Positions 25,016-34,397 are shown, counted from the stretch's first letter. The stretch is 64,000 bases of DNA from Aquimarina sp042434915 (GCF_042434915.1 NZ_CP170198.1:310001-374000); one strand, 5' to 3'. Translations and numbers: made by a program. The notes: generated by a model not told the origin, from the letters alone.

Positions 25016-27328
25016 CTATTTTTTAATTAGTTGTAAGCTATGTGTTCCTTTCCAATGATAGGACTGCCCTTTTATCTGCACGTTATGTTCTGCTTTGACG
25101 TGAGTTTGTTTTTTCTGAAGTTTAGCGATATCTTTTACTATGCATAGCATTTGGATCTCCCCGGATTGTTTGATGATTTCTATGACCAGATAGGTCTCAC
25201 TGTTTTTTAAGATATTTATTTCTTTAAAGATACTGTAGGCTTGCTTTGCTCTTTCGCTTACTGGGTCATACGTACCGTGCGATTCTATAATATTAGCAAA
25301 AACAGTTTCTTTTACCTGATTCTTATATAAGATATACACAGGATCTCTACGCAAGTTAAATTTTGGATCATTAGCACCAATACGTGCGAATATAGCTTTG
25401 TCTCGCGGATCAGTTGCCGAAGTTATTGTATAGAATTTTTTTTCGGATAACCATGTAAATTGCGAACCACCCGAGAGCGTTGCTTCTGCTTCTTTCCATA
25501 AATGCTGGTAGCCATTGGAGGATCCAAGTGGTTTCAAAGTATTTGAAGAATTTACAGGAAAGCTAGTGTGTATAATTTGCCCAAAATAGTGGTAAGGTAA
25601 ATCATAATCATGCAGCGTATCTGAGTCAATTACCATCAAATCCAAAATATATGGTTTTTGTATTTTTTCTTCTTTTATCATTACCATCGTTCTTGTAATA
25701 GTAGTTCCTTGATACGAGTTCTTATCTTCTGCGCTTACGATTTGAAGATTAGGAGTATCAATGTCAAAGAATAAAACCTCTGGAAAATATTTACTACTTT
25801 CTTCTATATTGCCATTAAATTCGGTAGTTCTATCTTGAACAACTGTATTGTGAGCCACTGTTTGTTTTGCCCAAGAAGTATTCTCTTTGAGATAGCCACC
25901 CCCGTTTTTCTGCTCTATATTAACAAAACGAGCCAGACCATAGTCTTGAAGTACTTCTTGGCCATTTTCATACAGAGAAAATGATAGTTTATCAAAATGT
26001 CCATGACTTAATCCGTGGGATGTATTTTTCATAACCAGTGTCATGGTATTGTTCTCTGATGTATTTCTCAAAAGGGCTATGCTTCCAGAATCTCCGTTCG
26101 ATCCGTCTCTAAGTAACATCGAAGTTTTGTTATAAGGAATGTCCGCTCCATTTTGAATTGCAGTAGCCACAAGTAGTCCGGTAGCATCGAGTTGAACTTC
26201 TTCTTGAGCTTTTGCTATTGCAAGTAATCGAGGGTCTTGATTACCAAAATAAAACGCAATATCTACCGCAGAGACTAATGAACTATTGTGATAAGACATA
26301 CCTTTCTGACCGTCATTTAAAGGAAAGAATTCTCCATTGTAATCTGTAAGATTGAGAAGGGCATCTACTGCTTTTAACAATACTCCATTGCGATACTTGA
26401 AGATATTCAATACTGGTTTTTTGTTTTGTAATGCCTGTGCAAAAATCATAAAAGGATACATTGCGTATCGCTGATAGTAAGGACCTTCAGTATAGTAACC
26501 GTCGGGAGAGAAAGGATGGTCTAAATTTGCCAGAAATCCAGTCGCTTGTCCTGCTGTTTTTATAAGTCCGCCATCGTTATCTTTGGCATTTGCAGAGATC
26601 TTGTCATCTTTAATTCCATAAAGCGCTTTTTGTATGAGTTCCTCATTATCTAATACCAAACCTATCATTCCTACCGCTACATTACCCCAAGTGCTGTGAT
26701 TATGTATACGGTTAAAGAACTGAGGACTACCTACCGAGAGAAAATTGGCAAAAGGAATAAAAAGGTCATTATTTAACGTATTTTGCTCTTCAGGTTGTAA
26801 CCAATCATAAATACAATCATACGCTTGACTCATATACACTAACCAGTTTGCATCATTAAGACACTGCCAAAATATTTTACCTCGTGCATATGATCGCTTT
26901 TGAGGATGTAAAGGAAGGGTAGGGTATAAGCGTGCATACTCCATAAGAATATCACGTACATACTGTGCATATTTTTCCTCTTTGGTTAACTGAAATAAGA
27001 CGCCAGCTTGCTGTGCTACGATGTAATTGAATTTATGCTGAGTATGAGTATAACCCCCTGCTAAATCTCTAGGAACTGGGACATCAATACGCTTTTGCAT
27101 TGCTGCATCCACGGTCATTTTTGTCTTTTCTAATGTACGATCAAACAACGGTACACTACCTAACTTGCTTCGTATTTCGGTGACGCTCTCAGGTGTTAAT
27201 ATGAGATTGGGGTGTGCCTTATTGTTAGTATTCTGAGCGATTATCACCGAGCTATGCAATAGAATGATCAGTAAGAGCATTATTGTCCAAAAATTAAATT
27301 GCTTATATGGATAAATAAATCTTTTCAT
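25016..27328 (-). CDS. PL17-type exolytic oligo-alginate lyase
   Basis: 770 residues: a signal peptide (hydrophobic stretch ~15-30, ending VIIAQ), an alpha/alpha-toroid N-terminal domain, and a heparinase II/III-like beta-sandwich C-terminal half. Catalytic Asn210-His211 sit in FFNRIHNHSTWGN, and a tyrosine-rich GYYTEGPYYQRYAMYPF segment matches the PL17 catalytic Tyr region; NTSHGLSHGHFDKLSF carries metal/structural histidines. It cuts alginate oligomers to unsaturated monomers, probably in the periplasm. The start is ATG at 27328; its A is also the last base of the PL6 stop (TGATG), so translation is coupled. Confidence 0.93.
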   Translation of the reverse strand: MKRFIYPYKQFNFWTIMLLLIILLHSSVIIAQNTNNKAHPNLILTPESVTEIRSKLGSVPLFDRTLEKTKMTVDAAMQKRIDVPVPRDLAGGYTHTQHKFNYIVAQQAGVLFQLTKEEKYAQYVRDILMEYARLYPTLPLHPQKRSYARGKIFWQCLNDANWLVYMSQAYDCIYDWLQPEEQNTLNNDLFIPFANFLSVGSPQFFNRIHNHSTWGNVAVGMIGLVLDNEELIQKALYGIKDDKISANAKDNDGGLIKTAGQATGFLANLDHPFSPDGYYTEGPYYQRYAMYPFMIFAQALQNKKPVLNIFKYRNGVLLKAVDALLNLTDYNGEFFPLNDGQKGMSYHNSSLVSAVDIAFYFGNQDPRLLAIAKAQEEVQLDATGLLVATAIQNGADIPYNKTSMLLRDGSNGDSGSIALLRNTSENNTMTLVMKNTSHGLSHGHFDKLSFSLYENGQEVLQDYGLARFVNIEQKNGGGYLKENTSWAKQTVAHNTVVQDRTTEFNGNIEESSKYFPEVLFFDIDTPNLQIVSAEDKNSYQGTTITRTMVMIKEEKIQKPYILDLMVIDSDTLHDYDLPYHYFGQIIHTSFPVNSSNTLKPLGSSNGYQHLWKEAEATLSGGSQFTWLSEKKFYTITSATDPRDKAIFARIGANDPKFNLRRDPVYILYKNQVKETVFANIIESHGTYDPVSERAKQAYSIFKEINILKNSETYLVIEIIKQSGEIQMLCIVKDIAKLQKKQTHVKAEHNVQIKGQSYHWKGTHSLQLIKK

Positions 27329-29631
27329 CAATAAACGAGTTTAAGTTCAAGATTCTGAACCACTTCAATTTTGCCAGAATTATCTACAGTGTTATTTATA
27401 GGTTGTTGTCCTTTCTCTCCCCAAAGAATAGCGATATAAGTGACGGAGTTGTTCTTAAATGTATTATCCGCTAGCGTTACATTTACGATTCCTCTAGATT
27501 TTAATAAGATTTTGCTAGCTTCATTTTTACCAGAGTTGGAAAACACATTGTTACGAACAACGAGACTTCCGCCTATGGTAGATTCATCGTAACCGCCGCG
27601 ATAGTAATCTAGGACACTCTCACTAAGATTGTCAAAAGTTGAATCTGTAATAAATACAAAAGCTGCATTATAATCACCCTTATCATCTATTTCCTTATTA
27701 AGTTCTATACCACGTAAGGTGTTTTTGAGTATTGAATTCTTAATAAAAATTGTATCTGCAAAGGATGATTTACTTGCTTCCAGAATACTCTTGAATCCGT
27801 CTACCTCCACATGATCCAGCCACAATTCATAAGCTTGAGACATATTATTATCCAAAGTAGCAAAGGCATCAGTTGATTTTGTACCTTTTAATATGATGTT
27901 TTTTAGTTGAACTTTGGCTCTGGGCTGTAGTTCAAATCCTCGTTGAATTTCTTTGAAATTAAGCACAGGTCTTACTGTACTGTCTGCGGCTTTAATAAGG
28001 AGTGCTTTCGCGAAAGTTAACGTTTCGTCAATTTCATATTCTCCAGCGTTTAAAGCAATAATATCTCCAGAATTAGATTGGTTTATAGCTGCCGTAAGTT
28101 CTTTGGTACTCGACACGAGAATTGTTTTTTGCTTTTGTTTAGTAGGGACGGGATTAAACCAAGATGGACCATAATTTCTTTTATCTAGAATTTCTGAAGC
28201 CTTGGGAGCTTTTTGAGTTATAGCACCAATCATTGAAGTATTAGTACGTGAGTTTTCAAAAAGATCTTTGTCAATTCGTTCAAAATTAAAACCTTTGTAG
28301 CTCTTGAAATCGGTAGATTGTGGAACATAGAAAAAATGGTCAAAAGACTTTATTTCCATATTTTTTGTGATGATACCTCGGGTAGTATACCTATCGTGAA
28401 GCGGTATATTACTAATGTTTTTTTGGAACGTCACCCCAGTAATGGAGTCATAAATTTTTATCGCTTGGGCAAAAGAGTTTTCTGTAAATAAAAGATTATT
28501 CGCGACGATCATTCGTTTTGCCCGGGCCGAACGAATTTCTGAAGGAGGTAAAACATCTCGTTGATTTAAATTAGCTCCCACACCAAAATGCCAAGGAGTT
28601 ACACAGTTTATGAACGAATTATTAGCTACTACCACATCTGTCACTTGGTTGTATCGATTAAGGGGAGATTTAGGAATACCATTCATTACAGCAAGCGGCG
28701 CTCTAAATCCCTCTCCTTTTAAATTATAGAAATAGTTATTGTAAATCCAATGTCCCGTATTAATGATCCTAATCCCACCAACAAACGACGAGTTTTTGTG
28801 ACCTATAAAAATATTGCCATTTATAGTAGCGTAGTTACCATGGCGTAGAACAAGAGATCCTTCTGACTCATAAAAAATATTATTCTTGAAAGTGTTATAG
28901 TTTGATTTGCTAGAAATGATTTCTACTTCTCCATTACAACGATCGAAAAAATTATAGGCTACATTTACATACCCAGGAGTCATAGAGGTATAGCTGTCAC
29001 CTATCTGAATAGTTTCGGCTTGTGGTCCGCCTTTTCTAGGTCTTGGACCAAAGAGATTATTTGTAATCTGATGATTGGTATTAATATTCTCATTACCAGC
29101 TAGAAAAACACGTATTGTAGGTCCTTTATTTGTTTTTCCAGCAAGATAATTATGAGCTAAAGTATTGTTTTGGCCCCATAATTCTATCCAATGATCTTTA
29201 CTTGCCCTATCAGGTTTTGTGAAATCTTGAATAACACAGTTGGTGACCTGAGAATGATGTGCGATCATTTGATCATTAATCTTAAAACGTACAACAGCTT
29301 TTTTATCCGTATATCCATTCTTGAAATGAAGGCCGCTTACTTGTAAATAACTACCCCCCAGATATAGTGATGAGTTTCCCTCGAGAATTACTTTTCCAGC
29401 GGTTTCTGCACGTAGGATGATAGGGTTAGCTTCAGTTCCATTACCATAAAATGCGATATGAGTATCTTTCCATACGCCATTCTTTAAAATAAGGACATCA
29501 CCAGCTTTCACAGTCTTAATAGCTTCGTTGAGTTCGTTTGAAGATGTGACGATTACAGTGTTGTGTAATGTATCATCTTGACAGGAAATTACAGTTAATA
29601 ATAAAATGAATACTAATGGAATAAACTTCAT
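27328..29631 (-). CDS. PL6-type alginate lyase, two-domain lipoprotein
   Basis: 767 residues with lipoprotein signal MKFIPLVFILLLTVISC (Cys17), so probably anchored in the outer membrane. The chondroitinase B-like right-handed beta-helix carries Lys242 (EIISSKSNYN) and Arg263 (LVLRHGNYATI), the Lys/Arg pair of PL6 with its usual 21-residue spacing. A second beta-helix starts near TILVSSTKELTAAINQ, as in two-domain PL6 enzymes. The start at 29631 is chosen because it begins the signal peptide. It is first in the operon; two operator copies lie about 290 bp upstream. It contains the second CTTTCGCGAAAG palindrome (28005-28016). Confidence 0.93.
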   Translation of the reverse strand: MKFIPLVFILLLTVISCQDDTLHNTVIVTSSNELNEAIKTVKAGDVLILKNGVWKDTHIAFYGNGTEANPIILRAETAGKVILEGNSSLYLGGSYLQVSGLHFKNGYTDKKAVVRFKINDQMIAHHSQVTNCVIQDFTKPDRASKDHWIELWGQNNTLAHNYLAGKTNKGPTIRVFLAGNENINTNHQITNNLFGPRPRKGGPQAETIQIGDSYTSMTPGYVNVAYNFFDRCNGEVEIISSKSNYNTFKNNIFYESEGSLVLRHGNYATINGNIFIGHKNSSFVGGIRIINTGHWIYNNYFYNLKGEGFRAPLAVMNGIPKSPLNRYNQVTDVVVANNSFINCVTPWHFGVGANLNQRDVLPPSEIRSARAKRMIVANNLLFTENSFAQAIKIYDSITGVTFQKNISNIPLHDRYTTRGIITKNMEIKSFDHFFYVPQSTDFKSYKGFNFERIDKDLFENSRTNTSMIGAITQKAPKASEILDKRNYGPSWFNPVPTKQKQKTILVSSTKELTAAINQSNSGDIIALNAGEYEIDETLTFAKALLIKAADSTVRPVLNFKEIQRGFELQPRAKVQLKNIILKGTKSTDAFATLDNNMSQAYELWLDHVEVDGFKSILEASKSSFADTIFIKNSILKNTLRGIELNKEIDDKGDYNAAFVFITDSTFDNLSESVLDYYRGGYDESTIGGSLVVRNNVFSNSGKNEASKILLKSRGIVNVTLADNTFKNNSVTYIAILWGEKGQQPINNTVDNSGKIEVVQNLELKLVY
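28005..28016. repeat. 12-bp palindrome CTTTCGCGAAAG, copy 2
   Basis: Inside the PL6 gene, again spelling FAK (TFAKALL). The identity extends to 14 bases (GCTTTCGCGAAAGT, the reverse complement of copy 1's context). Confidence 0.7.
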
Positions 29632-29922
29632 ATAATAATTGTAGATAAATTGAAAAACTAGCAAAAAAAACAGAGTTTTCCATGTTCTAGAATCGTTAAC
29701 ATGGGTAGCTATGATTATTAATGCTTTTGGAACCTAGCAAATGCAGTAAGAGATTTTCATTCTAAATTTGGGACAAGGGATCAAATTTTTTCTTGGTATT
29801 AAAGCTATCACCAAAAAGGCTATAATAGAAATGGAAATTTGTCGTGCCGCGGTATGGTAGTAAACTGGCGTGTAGCGCTTGTTGATTGTTTATTGAAAGG
29901 TGCATAGAGTAAGTGAATTTAT
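29632..29922. other. Leader region between the PL6 gene and its operators
   Basis: No gene is recognised. If transcription starts near the operators at 29923-29945, this is an untranslated leader of almost 300 bases, longer than usual. It includes a GC-richer patch (GTCGTGCCGCGGTATGG, near 29842) with no clear hairpin. Confidence 0.4.
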
Positions 29923-29945
29923 TGGTTTTCCAGATTGGTAAACCA
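29923..29945. promoter_or_regulatory. Two operator copies, 13-bp spacing, before the PL6-PL17-kdgF operon
   Basis: TGGTTTTCCA (29923-29932) and TGGTAAACCA (29936-29945) keep the 13-bp step seen before susC. A weaker third copy, TAGTTAATCA, is at 29950-29959. On the minus strand TAAAATTG (29951-29944), a degenerate -7 element, overlaps the second copy in the same geometry as at susC. Confidence 0.68.
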
Positions 29946-29959
29946 ATTTTAGTTAATCA

Positions 29960-30853
29960 AATATATTAATTAATGTCATAATTGAAAGAAAATTAACGTT
30001 TAAAATGAATTTAATTTAAAAATAGTATTCTGTAAATACGGAATTATGAATACAGATCGTTAGTGTTAGTAGGCTAATGATCATGTTAATTATCGTAGTT
30101 AATTCCTAGCTTAACATGCATACAATACGATAAGTTTGTTCAAGTAATTATAAATATGTTTTTGATTATATCGAGTTTTGATGTAGAACATATGACTGGT
30201 GATAACCTGAAGTCTTTAGTCTAATAAACATAATTGTGAAGTGGGAGCTTAGTATTTTTTTATGGTTCATTTTATGTAACAAGTTCTATTACTAATAGAT
30301 GGTTTAATTACAAGGGTAGTAAATGTCAATTTGAATTATAGTAAATCACGCGTCTTTATATATTTATTATCTAGAAATACCACCAAATATTTTTTAGCAT
30401 AGACTTCTAAGTAAAAGTAACGTTATCAAATATTCAGTTTAGCATACGTTTTGATAAAATAGGAACTATATTTAATAACATTATACCCGATATTTGGTGT
30501 GTACTTAACGAATATATGTTGAAAAATTAATGATTTGTTTCGTTATAATTTGAATTTTAACGAACATTTACCTTTTGATTTTATGTTAAAAACGAATAAA
30601 TAATAGTTAAAAAATGTTAAATTTTTATATTTTGTTTTTACGGTTTTGGATGTAAATTATCTGTATAATTTTTAATAATAAATTAGTTCTAAACTCTTAT
30701 TATACCTAAAGCAACAAGGTTGCAATAAATAGATTTTTCATAGTATATTTCTCTATTACATATTGTAAATTAGCGACTTGTGCTACGGTTTTGCCATAGG
30801 CCACTTTTCATTTGAATTTATACATTTGAGATCTAATACAAACTTAAAATCAA
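29960..30853. other. Long AT-rich region without a recognisable gene
   Basis: About 0.9 kb between the alginate operators and the subtilase gene. All frames are broken by frequent stops and I see no tRNA-like or strong hairpin structure. TACATTTG at 30821-30828 fits the -7 consensus for the subtilase gene, but no -33 element lies at the right distance. Confidence 0.5.
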
Positions 30854-32122
30854 ATGAAAAATTTCAGTAAACTTACGATGGGTGCTTTACTCATGACATT
30901 AATGATTACTTCTTGTCAAAAAGATTCAATTTCTGATGGAGAAGTAGATTCGATTGTAGCACCTACAAGTACCGAGGGGAAAATTATTCCAGGACAGTAC
31001 ATTGTCGTTTTTAAAGATGTAAAAATACCACCTGCATCAAAAATGCTTTCAAAATCCTCATTTACTAATAGAGAAACAAAAGCAAAATCAGCTAGAGAAA
31101 TTTCTGAAGTTTCTATCCAAAAAATGAATGGAATCTTACTTGAGTATGGTGTAGATCAATCTAAGGTTTCTAGCTATTATACGACAGCTATTTCTGGTAT
31201 GGCTTTAAAATTAGATGATAGTGAATTCGAAAAACTGTCAAAAGATCCCAATGTTGCTTCTATCGAATATGATAGAGTGGTAAAATTACCAAAGTTTGAG
31301 ATTGAACAAATAATACAAGCAGATGTATCTACAAAAATGCCGCAACAGACTCCATGTGGAATTACTAGAGCGGGCGGCGCTGGTAATGGAACGGGTAAAG
31401 ATCAATGGATTTGGGTTATTGATACAGGTATCGATCTTGATCATCCAGATCTTAACGTGATTACCAATACAAGTTACGCTAGATCATTTGTAGGTGGATC
31501 TGCAAACGATTGTAATGGTCATGGTACTCATGTGGCGGGAACAGCAGCAGCGATTGATAATGCTGATGGTGTTGTTGGTGTGTCGGCTGGAGCAAGTGTA
31601 GTGCCTGTTAGAGTTTTTGGATGTAGTGGGGGTACTAGTGCTTCAACTATATTGAACGGGATCAATCATGTTGCAGCTAATGCGATAGCTGGAGATGTTG
31701 CAAATTTGAGTTTAGGAGGTTACTTTGGCTCAAATTGTGCAAGCAATTCTTCTTATCGTACTGCGTTGACAAATCTAGCTAATACTGGAACTCGTATAGC
31801 TATCGCAGCTGGGAATGATAGCTCAAATGCTTCAAATTATCAACCAGCGTGTGTAAATGGAACAAACATTTATACTGTTGCCTCTATGACCTGTAACCGA
31901 GGTTTTTCATCGTTCTCTAATTATAACATGAATCCTATCGATGTAATTGCTACCGGTAGTAGTGTGACAAGCACTTACTTAAATGGAGGGTACGCTACAT
32001 TAAGTGGTACTTCTATGGCCGCTCCACACGTAGCGGGAATCATGCATGTAAGAGGCAATGGACCTGCAACTTCTGGTTCTGTAAGTAATAGAGGAGAAAA
32101 TTACCCCATAGCTGTAAGATAA
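30854..32122 (+). CDS. Secreted S8 (proteinase K/subtilisin) protease lipoprotein
   Basis: 422 residues with a lipoprotein signal (TLMITSC, Cys21), an I9-like inhibitor prodomain (~45-142: GQYIVVFKD ... ISGMALKL ... VASIEYDRVVKL) and a catalytic domain. Triad: Asp190 (WVIDTGIDLDHP), His223 (GHGTHVAGTAA), Ser387 (LSGTSMAAPHVAG), with oxyanion Asn321 (AIAAGND). Several cysteine pairs suggest disulfides. It acts outside the inner membrane as a general protease. It is preceded by AAAATCAAATG, an AT-rich initiation region normal for this phylum. It is a single gene with its own terminator and is not obviously linked to the alginate locus. Confidence 0.93.
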   Translation: MKNFSKLTMGALLMTLMITSCQKDSISDGEVDSIVAPTSTEGKIIPGQYIVVFKDVKIPPASKMLSKSSFTNRETKAKSAREISEVSIQKMNGILLEYGVDQSKVSSYYTTAISGMALKLDDSEFEKLSKDPNVASIEYDRVVKLPKFEIEQIIQADVSTKMPQQTPCGITRAGGAGNGTGKDQWIWVIDTGIDLDHPDLNVITNTSYARSFVGGSANDCNGHGTHVAGTAAAIDNADGVVGVSAGASVVPVRVFGCSGGTSASTILNGINHVAANAIAGDVANLSLGGYFGSNCASNSSYRTALTNLANTGTRIAIAAGNDSSNASNYQPACVNGTNIYTVASMTCNRGFSSFSNYNMNPIDVIATGSSVTSTYLNGGYATLSGTSMAAPHVAGIMHVRGNGPATSGSVSNRGENYPIAVR

Positions 32123-32164
32123 AAAAATATATCATTTTACTTACGTTAGGATTGTTTAGTTAGT

Positions 32165-32198
32165 AAACCACTTGTTGGAGAACAAGTGGTTTTGCTTT
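32165..32198 (+). terminator. Terminator between the subtilase and Fur-family genes
   Basis: AAACCACTTGTT / AACAAGTGGTTT 12-bp perfect stem with a 4-base loop and a T-rich tail (TTTTGCTTTT) on the plus strand. It lies between convergent genes and ends two bases before the fur-type stop, so it may serve both. Confidence 0.85.
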
Positions 32199-32200
32199 TA

Positions 32201-32587
32201 CTACGCTTTGCATTTATTACAGGTGCCAATCACCAAAAATTGTGTTTCTTGTATAGTAAATCCATCCAAATTAGGAATGCGTAATGTATTTGGTTGGCAA
32301 GTTATCTCTTTGCATAGCTGGCATTCAAAATGAATATGATTATGAATTTTATGAGATACGCCGCAACTATCACAAAGCGCGTAGTAAGTCTTACCGTTTT
32401 TACCTGTAATAAAATGAACTTCGCCCTTATCCTCAAATCGGTCCAATATTCTATAAATAGTAGTCTTATTTACTTTAATAGGCATTGCCTCCATGATATC
32501 TTCAGCAGACATCGTATGTTCGGATTTGGATAAAATGTCTCTTACCAGATTTTGTTTTTCGGTATTTCTCGGTTTTTTAGATTCCAT
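32201..32587 (-). CDS. Fur-family metalloregulator (Zur/Fur type)
   Basis: 128 residues: an N-terminal winged helix (VRDILSKSEHTMSAEDIMEA ... VNKTTIYRILDRFEDKGEV) and a dimerisation domain with three CxxC pairs (CDSC, CQLC, CNKC) and HKIHNHIHF metal ligands. The CxxC content is that of zinc-structured Fur proteins. Which metal it senses is not readable; a zinc role (Zur-like) is plausible. It is divergent from a histidine-striped lipoprotein, which it may control. Confidence 0.88.
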   Translation of the reverse strand: MESKKPRNTEKQNLVRDILSKSEHTMSAEDIMEAMPIKVNKTTIYRILDRFEDKGEVHFITGKNGKTYYALCDSCGVSHKIHNHIHFECQLCKEITCQPNTLRIPNLDGFTIQETQFLVIGTCNKCKA

Positions 32588-32670
32588 AAAACATTATTCA
32601 AACTTCTTTATATCACCGAAAATAATAATTTTTGAAGTATTACTAGCACTTGTGTATACGTGAATAGAAT

Positions 32671-32690
32671 AAGGATCTTTTAAAATCCTT
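32671..32690. promoter_or_regulatory. Inverted repeat AAGGAT-N8-ATCCTT between the fur-type and lipoprotein genes
   Basis: Six-base arms around an AT-rich centre (CTTTTAAA), in the 237-bp divergent intergenic region. It could be the operator of the Fur-family protein, or a weak hairpin since an A run follows. It does not match the classical Fur box. Confidence 0.35.
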
Positions 32691-32824
32691 AAAAAGTGTA
32701 GTTAAATGTCATGTCGGATAAGAATATAAGTTGTACTGGTTAAACATTTTATTATTGAATACTATAAATGATAAAAAAGTTGTTTAATCAGTTATATTCG
32801 AATTGTAAACATTAACTATAAATT

Positions 32825-33334
32825 ATGAAAACACTTTGTAAATTAACATTGATCTCAGCTACCTTTTTCTTCATCTCTTGTAAGCAAAATCCAGCTGAAA
32901 CTTTAGAGCACAAAGCTATGATAAACGAACATGTAGCCATGAAAGAGTCGCATAGCAAAATGGAAACCGAACACAATGTTATGAAAGACGATCACCAACA
33001 AATGCTAGCTGCTCATAAAGCAATCGAAAATGACTCTATTCATCTAGAGACAGAAAAAAACCATATGACTTTATTAGCTAAACACAGTGAACTTATTAAT
33101 GCTCACAAAGCATTAATAGAGCAGCATGCAGAATTGGAAACAAAACATGCCTCTGGTGAAATTACTTTAGAGCAAATGACTTCAGAACATGAATCTATTA
33201 AGGTAGCGCATGAAAAAATGGAGAAAGAGCATTTAGAAGTAGCAACTGAACATAAACGTATTACTGAAGAAGATCAAAAGATGATCAAAGAAGATCAAGA
33301 AGCTGCGGCAGAAGCAATATCTGATCAAACGTAG
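32825..33334 (+). CDS. Coiled-coil lipoprotein with histidines in heptad register
   Basis: 169 residues: lipoprotein signal (TLISATFFFISC, Cys19) followed by one continuous, highly charged helix. Sixteen histidines recur almost exactly every seven residues (EHKAMINEHVAMKESH and onward), interrupted by one step of nine and one of fourteen. At least six are followed by Met in an HxxM pattern. The His/Met stripe would lie along one face of a coiled coil anchored in an envelope membrane. No known family is recognised. Binding of zinc or copper, or pH sensing, is inferred from residue pattern and from the divergent Fur-family gene. It is monocistronic with its own terminator. Confidence 0.85.
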   Translation: MKTLCKLTLISATFFFISCKQNPAETLEHKAMINEHVAMKESHSKMETEHNVMKDDHQQMLAAHKAIENDSIHLETEKNHMTLLAKHSELINAHKALIEQHAELETKHASGEITLEQMTSEHESIKVAHEKMEKEHLEVATEHKRITEEDQKMIKEDQEAAAEAISDQT

Positions 33335-33352
33335 AAATTCATTAAATTGTTT

Positions 33353-33400
33353 CAAAAAGGTCGAATAGGAGATTATATCAAATTCGACCTTTTTGATTTT
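33353..33400 (+). terminator. Terminator after the His-rich lipoprotein gene
   Basis: CAAAAAGGTCGAAT pairs with ATTCGACCTTTTTG (14 bp), with a 15-base loop and a TTTTGATTTT tail. Confidence 0.85.
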
Positions 33401-33516
33401 AAAAGCATTATAGCTTAGGTGAGTAGGCCTTGTAAAACATGCTATAAAAATGAAAATAGTCTAAACAGTTCTAATAAAAAGTATACGGTAAGTACAATGA
33501 GTGCCCTTTACTATAA

Positions 33517-33822
33517 CTAGCGAATCCTGTGAGGGTTCATATACTTCCTGTAGTCACTGGAATACCCTTTGCGAAGCTTTTCATACCTCTCGCCACAATA
33601 AAAACTACTTCCTGCGATAAATAATATAGCTCCTGCCTCATACGTTTGATGTCCTGCCATAGTTTGATAAGTCCCTGCGAGGGTTGTTACGCTTCCTGCG
33701 ACCATAGTGATGCTTCCTGCGGTATATAGTACCGCTCCTGTAATGTGTGAGAGGGATCCTGCTTGCCTGCAAAAGTCTATTGACGCGCAGGAGCCTATGA
33801 GAATTAAACAGATAGCATGCAA
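33517..33822 (-). CDS. Possible small membrane protein built of 7-residue AG repeats
   Basis: Open frame of 101 codons with eight successive 21-bp units beginning GCAGGN or similar: AGSLSHI, TGAVLYT, AGSITMV, AGSVTTL, AGTYQTM, AGHQTYE, AGAILFI, AGSSFYC. The hydrophobic units could form small-residue-packed membrane helices, faintly like YrhK-type proteins. It is GC-richer than its surroundings. Against it: no ATG opens the full frame (TTG at 33822; the first in-frame ATG comes only at repeat 3), and no clear ribosome site. It may be a degraded gene or a non-coding 21-bp repeat. Confidence 0.35.
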   Translation of the reverse strand: MHAICLILIGSCASIDFCRQAGSLSHITGAVLYTAGSITMVAGSVTTLAGTYQTMAGHQTYEAGAILFIAGSSFYCGERYEKLRKGYSSDYRKYMNPHRIR

Positions 33823-34397
33823 ATTTGAGAAGCAGCTACTAATGATTTATCTTAATGATTATCTCACAACCGCTTAGTATTGGTTAGTTTCACAGAAATC
33901 TCCAAATATATTACTAGGATATAAGCAAGTTGGCACAGCGATATTGAACTATATCCATCTACTTAAAATTGAAAAAGTACCCATAAGAGTAATCATACCG
34001 ATTGTACATAATAGCTGATAGGAACAATAGCAATGATAGTATAAAAAAGAAGTAGATGCTTTTGAAGTTAGTTCTAGTTGAGGGTGAACCTTTAATAAGG
34101 TGTATAGATAATGGTTAAATATCAGTGCCCTATGACTCTTATTTACATTAATACCACTTTCTGCTTGATAACAAGTAGTAACAGTTATTACTTAAAAGTA
34201 ATCAGTTATTACAAATCAAATTCGAAATAAGTAATCTCTTTCTAACTTTAAAGTACCAAATAATCCAAAGGGTTAGAGGTGTTCATATAAGCTAAACGAG
34301 TACCATAGGCTGAAAAGTCTTATAAATTGGGAGGGTGTAAGAATCAGTAGCTTATTAATAAATGAAGATTTGACACAAAAAAATAAATCTTACAACA
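33823..34397. other. Intergenic region before the orphan hydrolase
   Basis: Stops in all frames. A short direct repeat CAGTTATTAC occurs twice near 34180-34220. No structured RNA is recognised. Confidence 0.4.

Noticed and set aside
25016..27331. TTG at 27331 as start of the PL17 gene
   Set aside because: An ATG follows immediately and overlaps the PL6 stop as TGATG, the normal coupled arrangement.
32731..32745. TGGTTAAACA as another alginate operator
   Set aside because: It breaks the palindrome, is single, and lies before an unrelated metal-type lipoprotein gene.
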